In this document: positions 30,259 through 42,820 of the stretch, one piece after another
How the letters are laid out: each line of letters begins with the position of its first letter
How positions within the stretch are numbered: the first letter of the stretch is position 1
NCBI RefSeq assembly: GCF_964106895.1
Contig: NW_027415351.1
Span: 124,001 to 188,000, forward strand
Reading direction: 5' to 3'
DNA from: Numenius arquata
Taxonomy: Eukaryota; Chordata; Aves; Charadriiformes; Scolopacidae
DNA length: 64,000 nt
Made by a program: the position numbers and the translations under genes
Notes under the pieces: generated by a model
The model's input: the letters and a program-made list of their open reading frames with translations, nothing else
What the model was told of the DNA's origin: nothing
Database searches by the model: none

Positions 30259-31255
30259 AGGCCAGCGGGGGGGCGCGGGGAAGGCGGCCGGGGTCCCGAG
30301 GCGGCTCCGAGGGGAGACGGCGTTGCGGGGGGGCGGGCTGAGGCGTCTGGGGAGGTGCTCGCGGCTCCCGGGGCTGGCAAACGGGCTCGCGTGGCTGGTG
30401 TTGGGGCTTCAGCCGGAGAGGGAGTCGTGTGGCTTTGGGCTGAGGGGCGGGGGTGGAGTCCGGCGTTTTGGGGACTCGCGCAGAGGCTCAGCGGCTGGGT
30501 TTTGGGGCTCGGAAGGGGGCAGTAAGTGATGCGGTTCGGGGGCGGAGAGCAGAAGCCGTTTTGGCTGGTTCTGCAGGGGGGGTGGGCAGGAGGGTGTTGG
30601 GGGCTGCGGGGGAAAGCAGGGGCTGGGCGGGCTGCGGGGTGCTCAAACAGCAGGTGAGGTTTTCAAATCTGCAACTTGTAACTGTTGCAGCTTTATTCTG
30701 GCTTCCTCCATTTTTGCAAAAGCTTCTGTTGCTAGACAGAGCATTCCTCTGTGTATCAGCTACTTGAGCTAGTTTATTTCAATGCGTCTGATCAGGTTTG
30801 TCTGTTGAGCAAAGTGGCATTTAAAGGTGACGTTTCACCGGATGCCAGCGGCTGTGCCTTATTTCCAGTATAAAGATGTATTCCCCAAATATCAGAGTGG
30901 GATATAACAACTGCAGCTGGTCAAAAGTAACACTGAAATGCAAAATTTAGAATTTCTTTTTTCCCATTGGCTCCTCCTCAGTATGAACACAAAGTTAATT
31001 TCTATTCTTAATTCCTATTTATGCTACATATATGAAGGATGAACGCGAGGAAAGGAGACCATAAAATACTGGCCTATTGCTATTTGTATGCTGTGCTTTG
31101 AACAGAAGAGACAAAACTGTCCTTTTTGTGAAATAATACTGGCTGTATCAGTGCCGTCCTCGTGTTTTTATTCAAAAATGTGAGATTTGTTGCCCCGAAT
31201 GGTGAGAGTAGTTTTTGTTAATGGAAGTCGCAAGAGGTTCTGCCACCTTAAAAAC

Positions 31256-31899
31256 CATAGAATCGTAGAATGGTTAGAATTGGAAGGGACCTTCAAGATC
31301 ATCGTGTTGCAGCCCCCCTGCCTTGGGCAGGGACGCCTCCACTAGAGCGGGTTGCTCAAAGCCCCGTCCAGCCTGGCCTTAAACACTTCCAGGGATGGGG
31401 CATCCACAGCTTCCCCGGGCAACCTGTTCCAGTGCCTCACCACCCTCACGGTAAAGAATTTCCTCCTAACATCTAGTCTGAATCTCCCCTCTTCCGATTT
31501 AAAACCGTTACCCCTTGTCCTGTCGCTACCTTTCCCGACAGAGAGTCCCTCTCCGGCTCTCCCGTAGGCTCCCTTCAGATATTGGAAGGCTGCTCTGAGG
31601 TCTCCCCGGAGCCTTCTCTTCTCCAGGCTGAACAACCCCAGCTCTCTCAGTCTCTCTTCACAGGGGAGGTGCTCCGTCCCTCCGATGGTTTTCGTGGCCC
31701 TCCGCTGGGCCCCTTCCAACAGGTCCACGTCCTTCCCGTGTCGAGGACTCCAAAGCTGGACACCGTACTCCAGGTGGGGTCTCGCGTGCGCAGAGTAGAG
31801 GGGGGTAGAATCGCCTCCCGTGACCCGCTGGCCACGCTTCTCTTGATGCAGCCCAGGGTGGGGTTGGCTTTCTGGGCTGCCAGCGCGCGTTGCCGGCTC
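31256..31899 (-). mobile_element. CR1 LINE 3' end, minus strand, U3
   Basis: Same insertion as in U2. Confidence 0.93.
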
Positions 31900-32031
31900 G
31901 TACTGACGTGTAATAATGCTACTGATGTACCGTTAGCAGCCTCGTGTTAAAAGAAGCAAGAAGCTGTAATATCCTTAATTTAGACAGTTTTTACGTGAAA
32001 TGGTGCATCCTCACTGTTTTGTCACTTTCAG

Positions 32032-32151
32032 GAGCGAGCAATTGACCGAGAGCACGAGAGAGACCTTTTCCAGCAAGAGATAGGGAAGCCGGAACAACAG
32101 CTTAAGGTTCCACAAAGGATTCGGCCTGTCAGCGAGCATCAAACCGGAGAG
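32032..32151 (+). pseudogene. AKAP9-like: AKAP9-like exon A, U3
   Basis: Open, with the same splice sites as U1. Exon B of U4 follows at 34035. Confidence 0.65.
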
Positions 32152-34034
32152 GTAACGCGCGCTATTGCTTGTACTCAAGGGATCTAAATGGTACGCTGAC
32201 AGCCGTTCGGATACCCTAGGGAAGCTGTTTTATGGTGTCCCTAACCTGCATCCGTTCGCAAGGCAGGAAAGGAAATCCCCCGAGATGAAAGGCTACGGTG
32301 TCGGGGGAACGTGGGGAAAGTGTGTTCTGGGTGTTTTTTGAGTCGGTCGGTTGGATGTTTTTAGTAGCAGACACACAGAAGCCTCGTAACTTTCAAAAAG
32401 ACTCCCTCGCGTAACTTAATTTAGAAAATGGGGTTTTCAAAAGCCCGTGGAAACATTCAGGACTCCTGTAGCGATTCCCCCTGCTCTTGCGTCCTTTTGT
32501 GACATCCTGTTGGTAGCACGGGTACGGGCACCGCAGGAACGCAGTGACCAAGGGGTCACAGCCGAGACGTAGCGGCGCTCTCTGCGTGCGCCTCCCCGGG
32601 AGACGTCTGTCTCCCCTGAAACAATCTGGTGACCGCAGAAGGGCAGCTCGAGGAAGTCACAGCAACCTCTTAGGCCCAGCAAAAGCCAGAAAAGCGACAG
32701 CGGTGCAAACGCTGTGTATTGTGAAGCTTTTTGCCTGTTTTGTTTGGTGACCTTTGGGTCAATTAAACTGCATTTTATTTTTTGGTGGGTTTTCTCCTGT
32801 CTTGCTTTTAGAGCAAGGCTGATATTTTTGCGTGATTCTCTCGCCCGATTTTCAGTCTTCAGCTTCTTCTCAGGTGGCACTGCGATTTTCAAAGAAAAGC
32901 TCTTCCTTTCGGTTCAGTTCAGTTGCTGTCGTTCGGTTCTTAAATGGTAGCAACGTTTAGTATTCTATATTAGATAGTTTATGACCACAGACAGTAATGG
33001 GACATACATGGATAGACGTGAAATGTAAGTTGTCAAAATATTTATTGCCCTACAATTCTCGGAGGTAGGGGTGTGTTTCCTGGGGTTTCAAAATCTATTT
33101 CACTAAAAAGGTTTGTAACAAATCCTGCAAAGTGTTCAGCCCGTACCGGGCGACCTGGCTGTCGTCAGCCTGTGCGTACAAGGAGTGGTGGGCCATTAGC
33201 CGAATGTGTGTTAACCGACACGCGTGGAGCAATTCCGCATCCGTCTGCTTCTGTGGCAAAGCGGGTGCCCGCTCCTGTCCTACGGACACGTTCCACAGAG
33301 GGGGGAGGCACAATTAGTTTTCCTGAATCCGGGATGTTCGTTTTGAGTTCGTTTTGTGATGCGTCTCCTCATAATTTGAGGCATGGGCAGCGTGTGAATT
33401 CCTAGTTAAAATTCTCACAGTTAAAAAGGCAAAACTTCTCCCGAGAAAAAAAATTTCAAATTTGATTGCATAATGAAACGAGGCCTGTTTTTCTGCACAG
33501 AAACGATTTGTGGGAATCGTCCTGAATTACAAGCGTGTATACCCAGATGTGTACACTCCAAGTTGGCAGATAGGCTGCAGCAGCAATGTAAAGCATGCTT
33601 TAAGGTGAAAGATGGCTGTAACTGTGATGAAAACTTTAAGGTTCGTACTAGATGCTTTTAAAGTAGGATTTTTCACAGGCAGGCGCAGCGGCAATTTTAG
33701 AGCCGAGTGGTGCCGAATATTATCCATTTACAGACAGAATTCTCGGTACTGTCTTAGATTTACATCGAATTTCTATCAAATGAGCCACCTAGCCTTCCTA
33801 TATAGTATATTTTGGTGCCCCGATATTACTTGGCGTATTTCATAAGTATACCTTTTATGGCCGTTTCTCGTGCTTTTCCGAGAGAGCTGCTTTACTTTTT
33901 CATAGTTGCACGGTTTTTGAATGCCTCTTCTGCCTTTCAGATCTTCTCTTTCTCCTACGCCTTAAATACTCGTACAAGAACAAGCAGAAAATGTTATGTG
34001 CAGCTGTAACGTGCTTTGGGGTTTTTTTTGGTAG

Positions 34035-34154
34035 GATGAAATGGAAATACTGGGACTGGCGATCCAGAAGTCTGAAGAAGCCACCGTAAAGGACCGTCCC
34101 AGTGACTACCGTCGAGTTAGGATTATTAAAAGCACCAAAGCGACACGCTCGTAG
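34035..34154 (+). pseudogene. AKAP9-like: AKAP9-like exon B fragment, U4
   Basis: Same frame, acceptor and terminal stop as in U3. Confidence 0.55.
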
Positions 34155-36786
34155 AGATGGGGACTACCTCTGGACACGTGTTAATCCCGGTCAGGTGTCC
34201 TCGGGATACAGATGGTCTGCGCTTCCTGCTCTGACAAGACAGAAGCGATGAGCTTCAGGATGAGCTCCTGAAGACAAGAAAGAGGCCAGGTGCCGGGGTT
34301 CTTGTCTCTTTGTTTGTTTGTTTGTTTGTTTGTTTTGGGCGGGGGGTGGCGGGCGGGCGGGCGGGCGTGTGGCTTCCAAAACAGGGTGCGCGGTTGACTG
34401 CAGGTGGCAGCCTGCAGAGCTCTTTTGCTGCCTGACTTCGCCTTTTCTTTGTCACTCCTCTTTCATGGCATCTGCGCTGAAAGCCGGGGCGGTCAACGAA
34501 GAGACGTGGACAAAACGGGACGAACCGGCGCCGCTTCTGCCTGTTTTCCAGGCTTTGCCACGAACCAAGGAGCATCATCAGCCTCGTCACTGGTGGCGGC
34601 GAGTCCTGAGGTGGCTTAGGTGAGTCGAGCCTTCCAGGAACGTCCGTTGTCCGTAGCCTACGGCGTGTCATTTGGACGTCAGTCGGAAGGAGGTTTCCCT
34701 TTCTGAAAGGGCACCGGTTTCTCGTGCCAAGCGGTTGCCTCTCCTGAAGTTCCCACGAGAGGGGATCCTCGGAGACGATGCGCTGGGCAGCAGAAGTCAT
34801 CAGCGAGGAGACGTCGCGCGCTCTATTAAATAGGGACAAAAAGAAAGACGATGTCCTTCCAAAGGCCCGAGCGCGGCACCTCTTCCGACGGCCGATGGCA
34901 TGGCCGGCCTTTGGGCTCTGGGTCCCCCGTAACAGCGGGGACACGGCCAAACCCTGTTCCTCTGCGTGTTCGGCACAGCCAAAAGCCTTGGCCGGTCCGC
35001 CGGTCGTTTTCGGTAGCCTGGTGGACTGCGGCACCGGGGATTGGATTTCCCCCCGCCAAAAGTACAGCCGTTTGGGGAATCTCTTACCTTCCTGGTTTTT
35101 TCTATCGTAAAGGAGACTTTAAAAAAAGGGTTAAAGTCGTATAACGTGCAAACTGACTTGCAGGCTTTAAACGGCAACCGTCCACCGGCTGTAGCCTACA
35201 GCGTCTTAGGCGTCCCTAAGCGGCGAGGTATTTGTTCCAAATCTTTGAAAAGAGAGGCGACTGAAGGTAACGGGTTGGGTTTTTGGTTGGGTTTTTTTTC
35301 TAGTTTTTTTGTTTTTTGTTTTTCCCCCCCCTTTTCTTTAGGCGGAGCGCTCTGAAGAACCTGATTTCTGCCTGGCTTTCAGCGGCGCGTTTCCCCGGCA
35401 GTGCGGTAGCATCTCTCTCGGGCAGTGCCGCCGGCCAGATGTCCCTCCTCCTTGGGTAGGAGAGAAAGCAGCCCCCGGTCAAATGACAACTGCGCGTTCT
35501 GGAGACAGAGAGCGCAACGGTGGGGGTTCGGAGCTGTGCCAGTTGAATTCGCGCCGAAGAAAAAGTCCGAGGCTTTTCTAGCGTGAGTATTTTTCTTGGC
35601 CGTATCTAAACGCGCGCAGAGCTTTCCAGCGGCAGGGAAAGGGAAGGGAGGAGGCGCTTCCCCCCAGCGGGCGGAGGGTTTGTTACGCTGTTAGGCTGAG
35701 AAGGTGTTGCAAGTGGCACGGGTCAGTCTGAATAGGGACCTGAAGCGTCGGGATGGCTCCGGCTTTGGCAGGCCGTGCCGTCTTTGGAGCGGAGCTGTTT
35801 CCCCGCAATCCTCCTGTAGCTCAGCTCCTGTCCTGTCCCTCGGCCGGAGGGAATTCCTCTACTCTCTTCGGTGCTCTTTCGTTTGATGATGCTGATCTCC
35901 GGTTGGGGTTTGCTGTTTGTTTTGCAGGTGCCTCGTTGTCCGCGTCTCGTGCTGCTCGACAGATGCCCCGGCCCGGGTTTGCAGCCGGTGGTGGAGCCGC
36001 CTGAGGGGAAGGGGCCAGCCCTGGGTCTGGTCGTTCGGTGCATTTTTTGGGGCGAATTAAAAAAACCGGTGTGTGTGTGTGGGGGGGTGGTGGTGTGATG
36101 ATGTCATTTGGGGCAGCCGGATGTCAGCGGGGGAGCGACGGTGCGGCGGAGGAGCAGGTGAGTGGGGGTTAAGTGGGGTTCCCCCCACAAGAGGGTGGGT
36201 CACGGCCCCCAAACGCCTGAAAACTTGGTGCGGGGCAGGTGGTTGGGGTTTTGGGCGGTGGTGTTTAAAAAATGTTAAAAGCTGTATATGCGGGGGTGAG
36301 GCACTGGAGTAGAGAACAATCTCTCATTTTTCTGTGTGTTGAAAAATAATATTCCCTTACGTATATAAAAGGAGTTCCAAATACCAACCCGTATCTCTAA
36401 GGATTCTGTATTATTTAATGGGAGTTTAGACGACGGAAAGATTTTTGAAAAGATTTATTTATAAAGAGAGATTGAAGCGTCAAAGCGGATGTCTGGACAG
36501 GTCGCTAGTCCAATTGGATGTTGTCTATCTATCGTGCGTGTTAATCTGTAAGTCTAAACAGATGTGACTCTTAGCAGACGTTCTGTCGAAGTGTATCAAG
36601 AGCATCCGTTTTCCCTAAGTCTTACCCACGGGTCGGTCAGTGCGGAGGCGTAAACGCCTGTGCTGTAGATGGTTCCAGACTGCAAAGAGAGCCTATCGCT
36701 AGAAGGGATTTCCAAACTGGCCCTCCCCTCTGCTCTCTCTTGCCGGCGTCCAAGCGCTTTCAAAAGCGCTTTAAGCAGGAGTGTTG

Positions 36787-37642
36787 ATTCCCAGGAGGAT
36801 AGGGAAGCTCTACAGAGAGACTTAGGTAGATTGGATCGTTGGGCCAACATCAGTGGTATGAGTTTCAACAAGGGCAAGTGCCAGGTTCTGCGCGTGGGCC
36901 ACAATAACCCCGAGCAGCGCTACAGGCTTGGGGAAATGTGGCTGGAAAACCACCTGGAAGAAAGAGACCTGGGGGTTCTAATGGACAAGCGGCTGAACGT
37001 GAGCCGGCAGTGTGCCCAGGTGGCCACGAAAGCCAACGGCATCCTGGCTTGTATTAGAAACAGCGTGAGCAGCAGAAGTAGGGAGGCGATTGTGCCCCTG
37101 TACTCGGCACTGGTGAGGCCACACCTGGAGTATTGCGTCCGGTTTTGGGCACCTCAATCCAAGAGAGATGTCGAGGTGCTGGAGCGAGTGCAGAGGAGGG
37201 CAACGAAGCTGGTGAAGGGCCTGGAAAACAAATCCTATGAAGAGCGGTTGAAGGAGCTGGGACTGTTTAGTATGAGGAAGAGGGGGCTGAGGGGAGACCT
37301 CGTCACTCTCTAAAACTACTTGAAAGGACACTGTAGAGAGGTCGGTGCTGGTCTCTTGGCACGGGTAGGTAATGACAGAACGAGAGGGAACGGCTTCAAG
37401 CTCCAACAGGGTAGGTTTAGACTGGACATTAGGAAAGAATGTTTCACAGAGGGAGTGGTCGGGCATTGGAACAGGCTACCCAGGGAGGTGGTCGAGTCAC
37501 CATCCCTGGATGTGTTTAAGAACCGTCGAGATGTGGTGTTGGGGGATATGGTGTAGGGGAGAACTTTGTAGAGTAGGGTAGATGGTTGGACTCGATGATG
37601 CCAAGGGTCTCTTGCAACCTAGACGATTCTATGATTCTATGA
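36787..37642 (+). mobile_element. CR1 LINE 3' end, plus strand, U4
   Basis: Same insertion and same breaks as in U3. Confidence 0.92.
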
Positions 37643-38084
37643 AAAGCAGCCCCTTCCCCCGTTTCCCCTCCCGCCCTGGGGAGCTGGATCGGTGCAGCGG
37701 GACAGGAGGAAAAAAACGCAGCCCCGTTTTCCTGCAGGGACGCAAAGCTCCCCGATGTCTCTGTGGTGGATAAGGCGGCACCCCCGCCTGCCTTCCTGGA
37801 CGCCGGCGGACTGGCTGCTGTCGCCCCCACGGCCCCCGGGGCCACGCGCAGAGCGCCGCGGCGTCCCTGGGGCTGGTTGCGGGGCGAACACCGGAGGTTT
37901 TTGGCGCCGAGGCGACGGCTGCGGCTGCCCGGACTGCGAGCGGGGACAGGGCAGAGAGCGGGAAGGCCTGCCCGCCGGTAAGTGGTCACGGTCCCTGGGT
38001 GGAGGGAAGCGGGCTGAGAGCGGTCACCGCTCATGGCCCCGGTGAGGTCTCAGAGGGGGACAAGGAAGGGGGCGTGGGCGTGGG

Positions 38085-38837
38085 CGCTGTCCGGCTGCCC
38101 GGTGCTTTCCGGCCGCTGCGGACCGGTCCGCAGCGATTTCTGGGCTGGCCGCCGTTTTCCCCCGGCCCCCTCCGGTTCCGGAGCGGCTCGGCCCGCCCAT
38201 ACCGCGCGCCCATTGGTCGCGGTGCCGTAAGCGGCGTCCGTCCTCTAGGAGCCCCCGTCCCATTGGTCGGTCGCGCCGTCAATCTCCAGCGCCTCCCAGT
38301 CCGGCCAATCGGAGCGCGGCAGGCGATCCGACCAATCGGAGCGGGGCGGTCGCGTTGTGATTGGCTCGTCCTCCTGTCAATCCGCCCGGGGGCGGTTGCC
38401 ATGGTGAGGAAGCCCCGCCCGGTCGCGCATGCGCAGTAGTAAGGACGGCGCCGCCCTCACTACTGCGCATGCGCCACAGGGCGGGGCGTCCTCACCATGG
38501 CAACCGCCCCCTGGCGGATTGACAGGAAGACGAGCCAATCACAGCGCGACCGCCGCGCTCCGATTGGTCGGATCGCCTGCCGCGCTCCGATTGGCCGGGG
38601 TGGGAGGCGCTGAAGATTGACGGCGCGACCGACCAATGGGACGGGCTCCCCGAGGACGGAAGCCGCTTCCGGCGCCGTGACCAATGGGCGCGCCGCATGG
38701 GCGGGCCGAGCCGCTCCGGAAGCGGAGGGGGCCGGGGGAAAATGGCGGCGCGCGCAGAAGCGGCTGCGGCGCGGCGCGGACCGCACCGCACCGCACCGGA
38801 CCGGCGCGGGCGGAAAGCACCGGGCAGCCGGACAGCG
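38085..38837. promoter_or_regulatory. Palindromic CpG island, U4
   Basis: Same structure as in U2, with all ten CCAAT boxes and both NRF1-like sites kept. Confidence 0.75.
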
Positions 38838-38924
38838 TCGCGGTGCCGCTGGACAGCGTCGCGGTGCCGCTGGACAGCGTCGCGGTGCCGCTGGACAGCG
38901 TCGCGAGGCAGCTGGACAGCGTCG
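38831..38924. repeat. 21-bp VNTR, U4 (4.5 copies)
   Basis: Same arrangement as U2. Confidence 0.95.
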
Positions 38925-39921
38925 AGGCCAGCGGGGGGGCGCGGGGAAGGCGGCCGGGGTCCCGAGGCGGCTCCGAGGGGAGACGGCGTTGCGGGGGGGC
39001 GGGCTGAGGCGTCTGGGGAGGTGCTCGCGGCTCCCGGGGCTGGCAAACGGGCTCGCGTGGCTGGTGTTGGGGCTTCAGCCGGAGAGGGAGTCGTGTGGCT
39101 TTGGGCTGAGGGGCGGGGGTGGAGTCCGGCGTTTTGGGGACTCGCGCAGAGGCTCAGCGGCTGGGTTTTGGGGCTCGGAAGGGGGCAGTAAGTGATGCGG
39201 TTCGGGGGCGGAGAGCAGAAGCCGTTTTGGCTGGTTCTGCAGGGGGGGTGGGCAGGAGGGTGTTGGGGGCTGCGGGGGAAAGCAGGGGCTGGGCGGGCTG
39301 CGGGGTGCTCAAACAGCAGGTGAGGTTTTCAAATCTGCAACTTGTAACTGTTGCAGCTTTATTCTGGCTTCCTCCATTTTTGCAAAAGCTTCTGTTGCTA
39401 GACAGAGCATTCCTCTGTGTATCAGCTACTTGAGCTAGTTTATTTCAATGCGTCTGATCAGGTTTGTCTGTTGAGCAAAGTGGCATTTAAAGGTGACGTT
39501 TCACCGGATGCCAGCGGCTGTGCCTTATTTCCAGTATAAAGATGTATTCCCCAAATATCAGAGTGGGATATAACAACTGCAGCTGGTCAAAAGTAACACT
39601 GAAATGCAAAATTTAGAATTTCTTTTTTCCCATTGGCTCCTCCTCAGTATGAACACAAAGTTAATTTCTATTCTTAATTCCTATTTATGCTACATATATG
39701 AAGGATGAACGCGAGGAAAGGAGACCATAAAATACTGGCCTATTGCTATTTGTATGCTGTGCTTTGAACAGAAGAGACAAAACTGTCCTTTTTGTGAAAT
39801 AATACTGGCTGTATCAGTGCCGTCCTCGTGTTTTTATTCAAAAATGTGAGATTTGTTGCCCCGAATGGTGAGAGTAGTTTTTGTTAATGGAAGTCGCAAG
39901 AGGTTCTGCCACCTTAAAAAC

Positions 39922-40565
39922 CATAGAATCGTAGAATGGTTAGAATTGGAAGGGACCTTCAAGATCATCGTGTTGCAGCCCCCCTGCCTTGGGCAGGGAC
40001 GCCTCCACTAGAGCGGGTTGCTCAAAGCCCCGTCCAGCCTGGCCTTAAACACTTCCAGGGATGGGGCATCCACAGCTTCCCCGGGCAACCTGTTCCAGTG
40101 CCTCACCACCCTCACGGTAAAGAATTTCCTCCTAACATCTAGTCTGAATCTCCCCTCTTCCGATTTAAAACCGTTACCCCTTGTCCTGTCGCTACCTTTC
40201 CCGACAGAGAGTCCCTCTCCGGCTCTCCCGTAGGCTCCCTTCAGATATTGGAAGGCTGCTCTGAGGTCTCCCCGGAGCCTTCTCTTCTCCAGGCTGAACA
40301 ACCCCAGCTCTCTCAGTCTCTCTTCACAGGGGAGGTGCTCCGTCCCTCCGATGGTTTTCGTGGCCCTCCGCTGGGCCCCTTCCAACAGGTCCACGTCCTT
40401 CCCGTGTCGAGGACTCCAAAGCTGGACACCGTACTCCAGGTGGGGTCTCGCGTGCGCAGAGTAGAGGGGGGTAGAATCGCCTCCCGTGACCCGCTGGCCA
40501 CGCTTCTCTTGATGCAGCCCAGGGTGGGGTTGGCTTTCTGGGCTGCCAGCGCGCGTTGCCGGCTC
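39922..40565 (-). mobile_element. CR1 LINE 3' end, minus strand, U4
   Basis: Same insertion as in U2. Confidence 0.93.
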
Positions 40566-40697
40566 GTACTGACGTGTAATAATGCTACTGATGTACCGTT
40601 AGCAGCCTCGTGTTAAAAGAAGCAAGAAGCTGTAATATCCTTAATTTAGACAGTTTTTACGTGAAATGGTGCATCCTCACTGTTTTGTCACTTTCAG

Positions 40698-40817
40698 GAG
40701 CGAGCAATTGACCGAGAGCACGAGAGAGACCTTTTCCAGCAAGAGATAGGGAAGCCGGAACAACAGCTTAAGGTTCCACAAAGGATTCGGCCTGTCAGCG
40801 AGCATCAAACCGGAGAG
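40698..40817 (+). pseudogene. AKAP9-like: AKAP9-like exon A, U4
   Basis: Open, with the same splice sites as U1. Exon B of U5 follows at 42701. Confidence 0.65.
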
Positions 40818-42700
40818 GTAACGCGCGCTATTGCTTGTACTCAAGGGATCTAAATGGTACGCTGACAGCCGTTCGGATACCCTAGGGAAGCTGTTTTATG
40901 GTGTCCCTAACCTGCATCCGTTCGCAAGGCAGGAAAGGAAATCCCCCGAGATGAAAGGCTACGGTGTCGGGGGAACGTGGGGAAAGTGTGTTCTGGGTGT
41001 TTTTTGAGTCGGTCGGTTGGATGTTTTTAGTAGCAGACACACAGAAGCCTCGTAACTTTCAAAAAGACTCCCTCGCGTAACTTAATTTAGAAAATGGGGT
41101 TTTCAAAAGCCCGTGGAAACATTCAGGACTCCTGTAGCGATTCCCCCTGCTCTTGCGTCCTTTTGTGACATCCTGTTGGTAGCACAGGTACGGGCACCGC
41201 AGGAACGCAGTGACCAAGGGGTCACAGCCGAGACGTAGCGGCGCTCTCTGCGTGCGCCTCCCCGGGAGACGTCTGTCTCCCCTGAAACAATCTGGTGACC
41301 GCAGAAGGGCAGCTCGAGGAAGTCACAGCAACCTCTTAGGCCCAGCAAAAGCCAGAAAAGCGACAGCGGTGCAAACGCTGTGTATTGTGAAGCTTTTTGC
41401 CTGTTTTGTTTGGTGACCTTTGGGTCAATTAAACTGCATTTTATTTTTTGGTGGGTTTTCTCCTGTCTTGCTTTTAGAGCAAGGCTGATATTTTTGCGTG
41501 ATTCTCTCGCCCGATTTTCAGTCTTCAGCTTCTTCTCAGGTGGCACTGCGATTTTCAAAGAAAAGCTCTTCCTTTCGGTTCAGTTCAGTTGCTGTCGTTC
41601 GGTTCTTAAATGGTAGCAACGTTTAGTATTCTATATTAGATAGTTTATGACCACAGACAGTAATGGGACATACATGGATAGACGTGAAATGTAAGTTGTC
41701 AAAATATTTATTGCCCTACAATTCTCGGAGGTAGGGGTGTGTTTCCTGGGGTTTCAAAATCTATTTCACTAAAAAGGTTTGTAACAAATCCTGCAAAGTG
41801 TTCAGCCCGTACCGGGCGACCTGGCTGTCGTCAGCCTGTGCGTACAAGGAGTGGTGGGCCATTAGCCGAATGTGTGTTAACCGACACGCGTGGAGCAATT
41901 CCGCATCCGTCTGCTTCTGTGGCAAAGCGGGTGCCCGCTCCTGTCCTACGGACACGTTCCACAGAGGGGGGAGGCACAATTAGTTTTCCTGAATCCGGGA
42001 TGTTCGTTTTGAGTTCGTTTTGTGATGCGTCTCCTCATAATTTGAGGCATGGGCAGCGTGTGAATTCCTAGTTAAAATTCTCACAGTTAAAAAGGCAAAA
42101 CTTCTCCCGAGAAAAAAAATTTCAAATTTGATTGCATAATGAAACGAGGCCTGTTTTTCTGCACAGAAACGATTTGTGGGAATCGTCCTGAATTACAAGC
42201 GTGTATACCCAGATGTGTACACTCCAAGTTGGCAGATAGGCTGCAGCAGAAATGTAAAGCATGCTTTAAGGTGAAAGATGGCTGTAACTGTGATGAAAAC
42301 TTTAAGGTTCGTACTAGATGCTTTTAAAGTAGGATTTTTCACAGGCAGGCGCAGCGGCAATTTTAGAGCCGAGTGGTGCCGAATATTATCCATTTACAGA
42401 CAGAATTCTCGGTACTGTCTTAGATTTACATCGAATTTCTATCAAATGAGCCACCTAGCCTTCCTATATAGTATATTTTGGTGCCCCGATATTACTTGGC
42501 GTATTTCATAAGTATACCTTTTATGGCCGTTTCTCGTGCTTTTCCGAGAGAGCTGCTTTACTTTTTCATAGTTGCACGGTTTTTGAATGCCTCTTCTGCC
42601 TTTCAGATCTTCTCTTTCTCCTACGCCTTAAATACTCGTACAAGAACAAGCAGAAAATGTTATGTGCAGCTGTAACGTGCTTTGGGGTTTTTTTTGGTAG

Positions 42701-42820
42701 GATGAAATGGAAATACTGGGACTGGCGATCCAGAAGTCTGAAGAAGCCACCGTAAAGGACCGTCCCAGTGACTACCGTCGAGTTAGGATTATTAAAAGCA
42801 CCAAAGCGACACGCTCGTAG
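42701..42820 (+). pseudogene. AKAP9-like: AKAP9-like exon B fragment, U5
   Basis: Same frame, acceptor and terminal stop as in U3. Confidence 0.55.

Larger units (their letters stand above)
23472..32137 (+). repeat. Macrosatellite unit U3 (8666 bp)
   Basis: First copy of the homogeneous subfamily U3-U7, with the 14-bp segment near 24904 and without the 26-bp segment near 25015. Private or rare changes include C at 28934, A in the CCAAT-box flank near 29604, and a T at 29754 that it shares with U1 but not with U2 or U4-U6. Confidence 0.95.
32138..40803 (+). repeat. Macrosatellite unit U4 (8666 bp)
   Basis: Nearly identical to U3 and U5. Distinguishing marks are a C for A in the 14-bp segment region (near 33583), a longer GT run near 36070, and an A near 35507 where the other copies have G. 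Confidence 0.95.
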